Of a stretch of DNA of 64,000 bases, positions 12,190-22,969 are shown one piece after another; within the stretch, counting starts at the first letter, position 1; each line of letters starts with the position of its first letter. The position numbers and the translations under genes were made by a program. The DNA is from Oehlia diaphana (Eukaryota; Glomeromycota; Glomeromycetes; Glomerales; Glomeraceae), in the NCBI GenBank assembly GCA_003833135.1, contig QZLH01000382.1, positions 33,803 to 97,802 of the forward strand, written 5' to 3'. A model generated the notes under the pieces. It was not told where the DNA came from, made no database searches, and saw nothing but the letters and a program-made list of their open reading frames with translations.

Positions 12190-12410
12190 ATAACCTCGTG
12201 ATTTATTATTACTACTCGTCCTGAGAGACGGAATGAGCGAAACTGACTCGTAGAACCACGTGATACACAATTTTCTGAAAGACGGAGCGTAGAACTGTCT
12301 TACAGAGAACCCGGCTCATAGTACCTTGTGATCATTATCATTACTGGTGTGAATCACAATTTTTTTTAAAGACGGAGTGTATAACTGTCTTACAGAAACT
12401 CTTGAATTCT
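12190..12410. repeat. Diverged direct repeats with GACGGA...ACTG...ACAGA core
   Basis: Three spaced repeats share GAGACGGAATGAGCGAAACT, AAGACGGAGCGTAGAACTGT and AAGACGGAGTGTATAACTGT, each followed by a CT(T/C)(A/G)(C/T)AGA motif. Between them, CACGTGATACACAATTTT and GTGAATCACAATTTTTTT also correspond. This is a decayed tandem duplication without coding content. Confidence 0.55.
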
Positions 12411-12607
12411 TCCTTACGAAAGAATGGATTCAAGTATTGTTCATTTTTGGTCGAAAATCGAACAATTGATGGGCGGTTTTCAAACTTGAATGATAATTAC
12501 TTCTTTAATTATAACTAATGATGCTCATTAGTTATAATTTATTTATATTTATCATTTAAAATATTGTTAATGATCAAAATCAGTTATTATGATTATTATG
12601 GTTATTA

Positions 12608-12800
12608 GTGTTTATATTCACTATATTGTATCTATTCTATTAAAACATTTGTATTCACTATATTGTATCTATTCTATTAAAACATTTGTTTGTATCTATT
12701 CTATTAAATCATTTGTATTCACTATATTGTATCTATTCTATTAAAATATTTGTATTCACTATCTGCTATTGTATCTATTTTATTAAAATATTTGTGTCAC
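12608..12800. repeat. Minisatellite, ~37 bp unit, about 5 copies
   Basis: Head-to-tail copies of TATTCACTATATTGTATCTA followed by TTCTATTAAAACATTTG. Some copies are truncated or diverged. No coding role is evident. Confidence 0.8.
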
Positions 12801-13330
12801 TATATTATAATAAAGAATTTTATTCATTTTATTTGTTATATATTACGTGAAAAAATGTGAGTTATTAGTGAACTTTAGTTGCAAAATAAATATTACAGTG
12901 AAATTCAGTATATAATCGATTATTATTATCCATCAATAAATTTGTTCTCGATATACCGAAGCAAAAAAAAATATTTTCAATTTTATTGGTTTAATATCAC
13001 GGGAATGTACATGTGACTACAAAATCTTCATAGTGCATAGAAAATATATTGTCCGGAGTGAAGTAAAAATACTTAATTATTTCATTTTAAAAAAAAGTAA
13101 AAATTGTTATTTGTAAATTGTAATAACTTTGGCGGTAATCTGATTATTTCATTAATTATTCATATAGTATCAATAAACAGCATTCAGTATTGACTATAAT
13201 AATGTATAAAAAAATTTTTATTTTAAAAAAAAAGTGAATTTATAGATTTTATTTTCCAATATCAATTTAAGGTAATAAATAATACAATAGTAATAATAAA
13301 GAAATAACAAGTTAAAAGTGTTGAAAATAG

Positions 13331-13448
13331 GTGTACAAGTAAAATTAGGCCTGTATGCCGTAAATAGCTTCTCCGAAGTATATAAGTGTGGAAGTAAATT
13401 CAGGCGCGTACGCCGTATATACCTCGGAGAAGCTTGCCTCTCCAATTT
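13331..13448. repeat. Tandem duplication of ~59 bp
   Basis: Two adjacent units share AAGTAAA...AGGC..GTA.GCCGTA.ATA and a CGAAG or CGGAG core. Because AGCTTCTCCGAAG in unit 1 is also the near inverse of CTCGGAGAAGCTT in unit 2, the pair can fold as well as align directly. Confidence 0.55.
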
Positions 13449-13580
13449 TTGTAGCATTGTTAAGGCAACTTAAAAAGAGAAATAAATAAAATAAGTCTAA
13501 ATCAAGTTGTGGATCAGTTTAAATCAGTTTAAGTAAAACAATCAAATACCGAATCTATTTCTCCTTGATATTTGCACTTT

Positions 13581-13645
13581 CGGCATAAATAATATAATAA
13601 CAATTATTACATAAAGTAATAATTGTTATTATATTATTTATGCCG
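13581..13645. repeat. Perfect 30 bp palindrome with 5-base loop
   Basis: The left arm 13581-13610 starts CGGCATAAATAATATAATAA. The right arm 13616-13645 is its exact complement, ending TTATTTATGCCG. The loop is ATAAA. Every base pairs, which is unusual even in AT-rich DNA. A small GAGGCA...TGCCTC hairpin follows about 20 bases downstream. No target duplication flanks it. Confidence 0.9.
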
Positions 13646-13789
13646 CTCATCAAACTGGCTATTGTATATCGAGGCAGCCAGATTGATGCCTCCTTCTTCT
13701 TGAGCATGACTTTTAGATTAAAAAAAATTAATAAAAGGAATGAGTTAAAGATAAACTTGAAATTTTGGAATTGACGATTATTCAGAATA

Positions 13790-14170
13790 AGATTAACGAT
13801 TACTGTACCTAGTTTACTTGTATAATTTGTTTGAAATGTATCTAAAAAAAAAGAGAAGAAATAAAAATACGTTAGTCAAAATTTAAATTTGTTATAATCA
13901 GCATAACTATCTCGTCCTTTTTTCTTACTTGTGAAACAAGAAGAGTTGTTGAAAGATTAGAAGAGTATTAATTTATTGTTAATGTAAAGCGAAATATTTT
14001 TTTTTTTTTGCTAAAAATTCAAAATTATTAATTTGAGTGAGTAAGCCCTAACCTGTTTATATAGCATTATTTGTGAAAAAGGGGCCCATGGTAATGCTCA
14101 TCCGCTTTAAGTGAAATCCAATTATATTGTAGTATATGAGCTCGTGTGAAATTTTTTATCTCTTAATTTG
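13790..14170 (-). repeat. Promoter-like dispersed module, copy 3 (inverted)
   Basis: Read on the minus strand it repeats the order seen at 11.6 kb: CCATATTTACCAAATT, TTTCACACGAGCTCATATAC, TACAATATAATTGGATTTCA, AAGCGGATGAGCATTACCAT, TTTTTTCACAAATAATG, CTATATAAACAGGTTAGGGC, then GCTGATTATAACAAATTT, TGACTAACGTATTTTTAT and a TTTAGATACA acceptor-like end. It lies about 2 kb from copy 2 in the opposite orientation. Confidence 0.55.
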
Positions 14171-14559
14171 GTAAATATGGGGATGGAGATAGGAATAGAA
14201 TTCCGATATTGAAACATAGAATATTACATTGACACTCTTTAAAAAAATCTCTAGCATATATTTGGAAACAATCACAACTAATCCAACCGTAAATAGCACT
14301 GCGTTTACATAATAAGTTTTTGGCGTCATCATATGTTGATATGATTAGTGAATTCAATCATATAATATGGAAATGATCGTTTAAAATATATCGTCTCAAA
14401 TAGTCTTAATTAATTGGTAAAAATAGAAAACGGTTTACGATTTTTGTCAGATTCTTTAACATGAAAAATTAACGTTTTTCCCGGTTATCTGAAATTCCAT
14501 GTAATTAACACCTTTCGAACATGGAATATAACAAAACGAAAAAGAGTTTAATTAAAGTC

Positions 14560-15415
14560 ACAGCCTCACAGGATCTTGTTCTTTAGAACTAACTGCATCT
14601 TGATCTTGGTTTAGTCCCTCAAAATCTTTATTATCAAGTTGTTTTATTAAACGATTTTGATTTAAGCGTAGATTATTATTTTATTCAAAAAAAATGGAAA
14701 ACAGAGAAAAAGACACAACTGGGGAAAGGAAATTCTATACTAAAGGATACTATTAATGCCTGTTAGAGTGTCGATCTCACCTGACCTATCAGTTAAATCA
14801 TATGACTTGCCGAATTTTTAATAGGTTGGGAATGCTAACACGTCGAAACTCTTAAAATATTAGTGTTAGTTACGTCGTTTGTCGGCCAGCTTCTGAAAGA
14901 GTTCGACTTTCGTCATTCATATGATAGCCTTTTTAGACGTGAGATAATTAATTAACTTCCGTAAACTATGAATACCAAACGCTGACTGGTTGAGAAAACA
15001 TTAAAAAAAAGGGGGAACCGAAAAAATTCAGGTCGGATTAGCGTTGACTATTTCTATATGGAACCATTAATTTTTCTTGTTATGGACTTATCAAATTTGC
15101 ATCCGAAGATTATAATGCCGAAAGATTAGCAAGTAGGGTTTCTAATAGACCTTTGTGAAGGCCAGCTTTTTACATAAAAATTGAATTTGGTTCTTTGTTT
15201 TTAGAGAGCATTGTCTCTGTCGATGTTGGATTTATTAGACTGAAAGGGGTTTTACTTGTATAATTGAGCCGGTATATCCGATGAGTGATTAACAATCAAC
15301 TTGAAACTGATGGGAATCTGTCTGTTGACCGATTAATTAAAAAAGTTAGCACTTTTATTGCTGTTAAAACTTGGATAGAACAAAATTTTGATTTTAGTTT
15401 ATCAAATGAGGTTTG
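14560..15415 (+). pseudogene. Unidentified decayed coding sequence
   Basis: I do not recognise the family. Several stretches read like real protein on the plus strand but are separated by stops and shifts. One run at about 15060-15251 reads GTINFSCYGLIKFASEDYNA, then ERLASRVSNRPL, a TGA, then FYIKIEFGSLFLESIVSVDV. A second run at about 15291-15413 includes NLSVDRLIKKVSTFIAVKTW and IEQNFDFSLSNEV. Base composition is less AT-rich than in the deserts. It could be a degenerate host gene or the coding part of an old element. Function is not assignable. Confidence 0.4.
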
Positions 15416-15419
15416 AAAA

Positions 15420-18400
15420 TGATTCATTTTTACAATTACATCCAATCAAGCGTGGGTAAACGGTGGGATCTTAAAGTAGTCATCCAATATCTAGCACATC
15501 TAGCACAACCATAACCAAGAAATAGGACTTGGTAAAATCAGCGGAAAAGACTTTGTTAAACTTAATAACTAATATTTTGAAAAAAAAAATAATAATAATA
15601 AAAAAATATGGAATCTGGTATAATATAACTGAAATCTCTATATCTTAAATTTTTATTTTCGCATATGGGTCTCAGCGGGTAGCCTTTAAGGTTGATGCTG
15701 AATATAATGGTAATTCTATAGTTCTGTTTGTGGTGTTATTTAGTAATAATATTTTTTTTTTGTTACAAATTGAATCTATTTAATAATAATTTATTTTTTT
15801 TTTTCATTGTAGATATTCATTAATAGAAGTTCGAGTTCTAAAGACCGTAGTGGTGATTCTATAACTCTGTTATTGATTTCCTGGGGGGCAAAACAAGATG
15901 TCTTTCAGAAGTCTGTTGCAAAACGAGATGTCTCTGTAAAGTCTGTTGTGTGTTTATGTTACATTCGTCATTAAACTGAATATTATAATTTTATTTTAAA
16001 ATAATTACCCAACAAACAATATATAAGCATTTTTAGCATGTTTGAACTTTCATCAAAATCAAATTTCAAATTTTTATTCTCTAGAAATAAAAACTATATA
16101 CTTTAACTCTTTCGAAATAAACACATTTACCTTAGTATTCTCCACGTTTTTAAAAACTTTAAATCATTCAACTTATAAAAAAATATATCAACTTACATAG
16201 TATCATCGCCATAATCCTTTCACACTTTTTTTTTATAATAAAAATTAATTGAAGAAAGGATCAGAAGATGGTGGTGACAGTTTAAGGTTGCTGTCCTAGT
16301 ATGGGTTTCAGTTAATAACGTCTGAACGACACACTGCTCACATCTGGATTATCCCGTTGTTGTGCGAGATGGATCGATCGCTTTGTGGGGTTCGCTAATA
16401 TTTGGTTATTGTAACTCTACTCTACGTATCACTTCGTTCCTAAGTCTAATATTAGAAAATGATGATGATGTGGATCGAATGGTGACGAAAGAAAACATAG
16501 TATGTAAAGGACTTTAAACTTGCAAATCTATTTTAGCAGTTGATTTTTAGAAAAGTAGCCTCGAAATTTTTTTGTAAGAATTTTTGACAAGAATTAATTA
16601 ATTTATTTATTTATTTTTTTAAAAATATTAGACAATTTTAGAAATCAGATTCCTTCGGTTTTTGCGCGAAAAAGTAAGGAATTCTAGCCTTGAATAGATT
16701 GCTCTTTTCTTGATGATTTCGAATTACATTTTAAACTTGGAATGTTTCTTCATGTAGGATATCTATCAATATATTTGTATATTTTAAGCGCGTTATATAG
16801 GATATTGTACACATTACAAGTACAAAAAAAAATTATTGAAGTATAAATTTTTTTAAAAAAAAAAGAATATTAAAACTTACCACGAGTTCGTCAGCACTAA
16901 AGCTTCGGATTTCTTTTTACAATAAAAAAAAATCAAAATGAGGTGAGAGATAAGCGAATAATAATTTATTCTAATTATATAATATGGATCCAACGCCACA
17001 GTTATATGAATTAATTATTTTTTTATTTATCATATAATTTTTTTATTCTATATTATTAATAGTCTAATTAAGGTGTTTCCATTAATAAAATATTATAATC
17101 CATATTGCAATATTTAATGTTGTATCATAAACTTCACATATTTTTCTTAGTTTTTCAATTTTTTTTTATTTTGCAATATTTGTGGTATAAAAAAAAAATA
17201 TTAACTAAACTTTTTCTGACATTTTCAGGGGTGCTGAACAATTTTAGATTAGAGTGACTTCTTTAATTTAAAAAACACATACTATGGTGTTGAGCACCAG
17301 TGGTGTGATTTATAAAGCTCCTTGCTTAATGAAACTTGAGTGGATATTGAAATTATTAAACGTAAAGATTGGGAAATCAGAATAATATAGTATGTGCATA
17401 GATAGGGACAAAAAATCTTTTTTTAAAATTAGATCGATATCCATATTTATTATTTTTTATATCTAATTATATTATTATCTAATTAAATGTACTTGATTAA
17501 TACTTTCATCAATGAGATGGTAAATTAACATGGAATAATCTCTTAATGGGTGAAATTCTTTATTTTTGATATTTTAACAATAATATTGATCACATTTGCA
17601 TAACTGATCTAACCTGTTCCCTTGAATATACTAATAAAATTCGCGTTTATTAATTATGATTAAAAGAAAAAAAAAATTTTTTTTTATTGTTATTCTGGAG
17701 AAGAAATAGTATCTACGCAATCACTAATATTGAAACTATCAGTGTCTTCCATAATTTACCTAATGATTTATTATAACCTTTATCCTGAGGAATGTTTGGT
17801 TGCAGTTGGACGGATACCACTTATCTTAAACCACCATACCATACATAATGGCTTCCCTAATCTTGTCCCCCGAATATCATCACATTTGACTTAAAAATCA
17901 TTTCTTCTTATGATGTCTGGTCATTTTAGAACAAAAAATTCCAAACCCCTTGCAATAAAAATTTATCGACTTCTGAGCAAAAAAAAAATAAATTTAAGGT
18001 ATTAATGTTTAATATGAAAAAAAAAATAATAAATTAATTAAACCCCAAATTAAAGACTTACCCTTGGAATCTTCATAGAAAGTCCGGTAATGATAGGAAA
18101 GGTGTATCCACGAGGAATCCTAAATGATGCAATGAAACTTTTAGATTATAGTTGCTGATAATTAAAATTAACATATCCGTAAGCGAAAAAAGACAATTTA
18201 TCCGTATGCCAAGATACGCACTGCCACGTAGAATTTTATAAATTGTAAAACACGTACTTTCACGTGATCAAATATTCAAAAATTTTAAATTTTTTAATTA
18301 AAGATTTTTATTTAAAATAAAAAATAATAGAATAAATCAATATTAAGTTTCTAATTTACTTAATTTGTTGCGACTTGTCCCGCATACACCTATAGATCCC

Positions 18401-18478
18401 TCTCATACATAAAAACGATATTGTATTGGGTTATAAAATTTTTCACTCCATTTCATACTTGTAAGATCAACTAATCAA
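15420..18478. other. Intergenic; no gene recognised, a few exon-like scraps
   Basis: A mildly repetitive pair (GGTAATTCTATAGTTCTGTT ~15710 and GGTGATTCTATAACTCTGTT ~15850) and a less AT-rich patch at 16260-16490 are visible. Minus-strand exon-like scraps next to GTAAGT donors occur near 18062-18120 and 16875-16915, but they could not be joined to each other or to the kinase pseudogene. Confidence 0.4.
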
Positions 18479-19461
18479 CTATAACGCTTCATGGATATTG
18501 GACATGCTCAGAGCCCGCATTGTGAGTGAATTTCCATTGACATTTCTCCCAGGTCGTAGTTCAGGTATAGAATCGTTCGCGAGATATCTCTTTTCATCAA
18601 CATTGTCCTTTGCAGTATAACAAGAATTTGTGGATTCTGTAGACAAGAAGAGAGATATATATAAAAATAAATAAATAAAAGTATATATGTGTGTGTAAGC
18701 ACATTTATAGTTTAAATAATTAGGAATAAGATTATATTATATTTACCAGTATAAATTTTTACATAATCTTTAGATGTATTAGGAACAGATGTCTCTCTAC
18801 AATTCTCCAAGTAAATGCATTTCTTGGTTCAGGAAGATACGGGGAATGTCCACTAGATATTTCCCATAATAGTACACCAATGCATACTTATTGAGATGCA
18901 AACCAAGATTTGCTAATTTAATATTTTTTTGAATTAACATCATAATATTGAAACGCTGTTATCAGATGCAATAAATAACAAATATTAAAATTATAATATA
19001 ACAACAATACAAATAAGAAAAATAAGAATGTAAAATTTACCAAATCATGATGCGCAATTCCTTCATCATGTATGGACAATACAACATGAAATAATTGAAT
19101 TGCCATATTGATTTTATCTTTCCAAGTAAGTTCGGCACTAAGAGCACTGCAATCAGCGTATTCTAACGAAATTTTAAAAAAATTATTTTAGGTCTCACAA
19201 AAGGTAATATATTTTATATACATATATTTCAAAAATATTTAAAGCATTCATTATACCTCTTATATAATGAATGTTATTTTTACCAGAATTTACTTCAATC
19301 TTCTAAAACGAATGGAGTTGTTTTAAAATTTTGATATACGTTAAAATAAAATTCACTTGTATAATAATTACCTCTTCAACAACTTTCTTTAGACGGTAAA
19401 CTTCTGCCATGTTTCTGGAGCTAAATTCAAGATTGTTTAAATTGCTAGTATTAACTTGCAT
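18479..19461 (-). pseudogene. Degenerate protein kinase (TKL-like)
   Basis: Minus-strand remains of a eukaryotic protein kinase of the tyrosine-kinase-like type common in Glomeromycotina. A Met start at 19461 opens MQVNTSNLNNLEF and ends at a GTAATT donor. A later piece reads EVNSGKNNIHYI. Then comes LEYADCSALSAELTWKDKIN followed by IHDEGIAHHDL, where the usual HRDL catalytic loop is HHDL, directly before a GTAAAT donor. Next is NIKLANLGL, where the DFG motif has become NLG, then IGVLLWEISSGHSPYLPEP and, in another frame, RETSVPNTSKDYVKIYT. A Ser/Asn-rich tail ends at the stop at 18479-18481. Lost HRD Arg, lost DFG Asp, deletions and frameshifts make it catalytically dead. The class assignment is family knowledge; the subfamily is uncertain. 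Confidence 0.8.
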
Positions 19462-20665
19462 TTTTTATTGTAAAATAAATTAACTGAGCGTGATTTAATA
19501 TATGCAACTTCTAATGTAGATTATCTTGTTACTGATTTGTTGGTTGATAATGCAGTGGAAAAGCCTCCTGGAACCTTACGTAATATTACATAATACTGTA
19601 CGTCTTATATTTGCGCAGCAAGAAATATAGGTGCGAATCAATGCTACTACTAAACTGCGTATTCCTTTATGCAAGCATATATCGTTGAAACTTGAATGAT
19701 AAAACATATTATCGTAGTATATAAACTAAGTGATGTTTTTCCTATTCTGTAATCTGAGATGTTTTACGAATACCTTTTACGAATTTTATTAAAAGGATTT
19801 TATATTATTTTATTCCATATGTTCTCTCGAGTTAAGATCCAAAACACTTGCAACGTATATTCTATATTTCTTAGTTCTTAGAGTAAGTAATCTAATAGAT
19901 ATAGATTAGGATTCGGATTCAGATTCCTATTCCTTTTCGATTTCTATTTTGATTGGATCCTAAATTATGTAGCATTATGTAGCGGATTGTAAGTTGTAAT
20001 ATGTACTGATACTTTTCTTTACACCCTTTATAATTAATACATAGTAAGATGTATTGTACTGATACTTTAGGTTACACTGATATTAATTCAGGCCAACACA
20101 ATAAATTTAGCCAGAGTTAACATAAAGGTTCTATAATATTATAAGATTTAATGAGTTTTTATAATGCTGGCAAAAGTTGGATTTTAGCCTGCATTATGAT
20201 TCACTGATAATCTATATGTAATGATAATTTGGTATACTGATATATATATTTTATTCAAAACAACAGTATCAGTATATAGAGATCTAACTACTATATATTT
20301 TTAATAAACTTATGATTATAAGTAGGTTTTTTATTTTTATAATTTGAGAACTGGTCAATTAAAATTTGAGTAGAGTTTTTTTTGCTACTCACTTTGACCA
20401 TATTTTATTAATCCCATATATTCAATTATTTTGCAAAAAGTATTTGTTTTCATTTCTTTACCTTAATATAAACATTAATTTAAAAACTGCATATTAAATT
20501 CAATATATTAAAAAAAAATTGTAAAAGAAAAATTAAAAAAATAGCAATAAAATCCATTAATAAATGGTCTGTTAAAAAATGATGATGAAATTTGTAAAAA
20601 AATAAAATAAAATAAAAAAGTAATTGATTTAATTAAACTAACTTATTTCAATATTTCAAATGTAA
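19462..20665. other. Intergenic, nothing beyond one MITE
   Basis: AT-rich with TGTACTGATACTTT repeated twice (~19998 and ~20055). No gene was recognised. Confidence 0.5.
20075..20206. mobile_element. ~130 bp MITE with CAGT...GGCC...GCCAG termini
   Basis: The left end, CACTGATATTAATTCAGGCC, and the complement of the right end, CAGTGAATCATAATGCAGGC, align over about 40 bases including an inner GCCAG. The same terminal signature, CAGTAATTTTGGCCAAGTTA, bounds a larger repeat at 49649-50885, and a fragment is visible near 32267-32335. The interior is non-coding. Confidence 0.55.
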
Positions 20666-20667
20666 TA

Positions 20668-20690
20668 CAGTCAACCCTCTATAATTGCAT
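20668..20690 (+). repeat. Left terminal inverted repeat of the Tigger element
   Basis: Starts CAGTCAACCCTCTATAATTG and directly follows the TA target site. Likely transposase end-binding site. Confidence 0.9.
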
Positions 20691-20915
20691 ACTCTATAAA
20701 TGCATACCTTCCATAAATGCATTCTTTAGACTAGTTCCAACTTGGGACTATAATGCTAATTGCACACCTTCCATACTCTGCACGTGCAATGATTTCACGG
20801 AATGATCATATTATGATGGTTTCCATAAATGCACGCACATGATTTGTTGATCTATACATCAATATATAATTACGCGCAGTACGCACAGTATTTGCAGTTT
20901 GATAAACCTCTCATT

Positions 20916-22725
20916 ATGCCTAATAAAAATACTGCTTTAACAGATATTCGGAAATATGAGCTTTGTTTTTATGCTCATAATAATAAGAAAACTAGAACTC
21001 AATACGTAGACTGGATTGAGCAAAAGTGGGGATTTAGAGTTAATAAATCTACAATTACACAGATTTTACAAAGCAAAGAGAAGTGACTTACCACAGAAAT
21101 TACAAAGCCTGAAGCAAAACGCCATAAACCTGTAACTGTTCCAGTACTTGAGCTCGCCCTCAAGGAATTTGTCTTATGCTATCAGTACAAAACAATTCTA
21201 AGTGACGCTATATTAATTGAAAAGACTAAAATATTAGCCAGTGAACTGGGAGTTCCTCAAGGAACGTTACAGGTAAATTATTTCATTTTTATTTAAGTAT
21301 TTTATTATTTTTATAATATTTAATTTCATAGACTTGACTTTAACTAATTTCTGTTAAATTTTATTCAATCTAGTTTTCCAAAGGATGGCTTCAAAAATTT
21401 AAGAAGCGTAATAGTATTCAACAAGTAAAACTTCATGGAGAAGCAGATTCTGCAAATGAAAACGCCATTGCTGAAGCTCTACTATTATTACAAAGTAAAT
21501 GTGCTGAATATCCTCCTGATCGAATTTATAACATGAATGAAACTGGATTATTTTATCGGTATTTTTTTAGTATATTCTTATGATTTGAATAAATTGCATT
21601 TGATAATCAGAATCTTCTTTTTTAGGTTAGAACCAGATCGAACATTAGCTACAAAGTGGCTTTTTGGACGAAAAAAAATAAAGAACGGCTTTCAGTTGCT
21701 TTATATGTGAATTCTGATGGGTCACATAAGCTGCCGCCTTTAGTAATTGTAAATATACAAATTCACAGTGCTTTAAGAATATTAATATCAGCAATTTACC
21801 AATAACTTATAGGAGTAATGCCAAAGCCTGGATGTTAACAACTCTTTTTCAAGAGTGGCTTCAGGAATTTAATTATCAAGTTAGCATAAAACACAATAAA
21901 CAACGTGTTTTGCTACTTCTTGATAATTGTAAAAGCCATAAGATAGATAATTTAGTTTTTGAAAATGTTGAAGTTTGTTTTTTACCTCCTAATACAACTT
22001 CAAAACTTCAACCAATGGATTCTGGAATAATTATGTCCTTTAAAAAGCATTATTAATATCATCATATCAAGTAAGTAAGATTTTAATTTATTATTTTACA
22101 ACTTTTTAAATACATTTTATTTTAAATTAGATGGTTGCTAGAACAAGTTGAAGATGGACAATTCATACAAGATCTAAAAATGAATGTTTTGCAAGCAATT
22201 CAATATATTATTCAAGGTTGGAGTGAAGTTACAGCTAATACTATCAGAAATTGCTAGAATCATATTAAAATTCTTTCTAATACTGATGATGAACGGATGA
22301 TTGATGATGAATGGATGATTGATGATGAAGATGATGAACTAATGCCTGATGATGAACTGATACTTGATGATGAATTTAACAAGGCCATCAAAACTCTTCG
22401 TTTACCAAATATAATGGAGGTGAAAGAACTTTTAACTATTCCTGAAGAGAATACAGTTTATGAGATTCCTGATGACATTTCAGAATTTGCAGATATGTTT
22501 AAAAATGGCCCTACAAATCATCCAGATGAAATAGATGATAATGCTGAGATAGAAATTATTTGCGTTAATAAAGCATTACAAGGTTTAAAAATTGTGAATT
22601 CATTTTTACTTCAACAGGAAAATGCAAGTGAACAAATTAAACTGGCGGGTAAAATTGAAAAATTCATTAAAAATAAACAAATCAATTCAATACAACAAAT
22701 TACTATAGATCAATATTTTAATTAG
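20916..22725 (+). pseudogene. Tigger/pogo DDE transposase, broken
   Basis: Cut-and-paste transposase with a CENP-B-like helix-turn-helix. The Met at 20916 (MPNKNTALTDIRKYELC) fits the family start better than the Met at 20829. Conceptual exons are 20916-21272, 21374-21558, 21626-22070 and 22131-22725, all with GT/AG borders and consistent phase. The N-terminal HTH (STITQILQSKEK) runs into an in-frame TGA at 21084-21086 where the family has Trp. The first catalytic block reads NMNETGLFYR: the expected Asp is Asn (codon 21536-21538). The second block LLLLDNCKSHKI and the third FLPPNTTSKLQPMDSGIIMS keep their Asp. Frameshifts lie near 21675 (poly-A) and 21747, with further stops TAA 22054-22056 and TAG 22255-22257 (again at an expected Trp). 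The tail is acidic with repeated DDE(L/W)M units. It cannot make active transposase. Confidence 0.9.
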
Positions 22726-22944
22726 TTATTTGGGTTTTTATAATGATAATTTTTTTTTTTTTTTTTTTGATGATTTATATATGCTTTATTGATATATAGT
22801 TTATATTTTTATAATGATAATTGTTATTTCATAATTTCTATAATTCTTAATAAATATTATAATATAATTAGTTTATATATAATCATGTGATTTCTATAAA
22901 TACACACCTTCTCTAAATGCATGTTTATGCCTAGTCCCAAGGGC

Positions 22945-22967
22945 GTGCAATTATAGAGGGTTAACTG
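22945..22967 (-). repeat. Right terminal inverted repeat of the Tigger element
   Basis: Ends AATTATAGAGGGTTAACTG and is followed by TA. It differs from the left end by one T/C change near the tip. Confidence 0.9.
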
Positions 22968-22969
22968 TA

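Larger units (their letters stand above)
20668..22967 (+). mobile_element. Full-length pogo/Tigger DNA transposon, 2300 bp
   Basis: The element is bounded by inverted termini: CAGTCAACCCTCTATAATTG at the left and the complement of CAATTATAGAGGGTTAACTG at the right, one mismatch over ~20 bases. TA dinucleotides flank both ends (20666-20667 and 22968-22969), the expected Tc1/mariner target duplication. Subterminal CTATAAATGCA / TCTCTAAATGCAT motifs and GACTAGTTCCAACTTGGGAC / GCCTAGTCCCAAGGG are also mirrored. It carries a single plus-strand transposase gene that is broken. The intact ends suggest it could still be moved if an active transposase of the same family exists elsewhere. Confidence 0.92.

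Noticed and set aside
20829..20915. Upstream Met start for the Tigger transposase
   Set aside because: The extra 29 residues are Tyr/Gln-rich, lie in subterminal repeat sequence and are absent from the usual family start; the Met at 20916 fits better.
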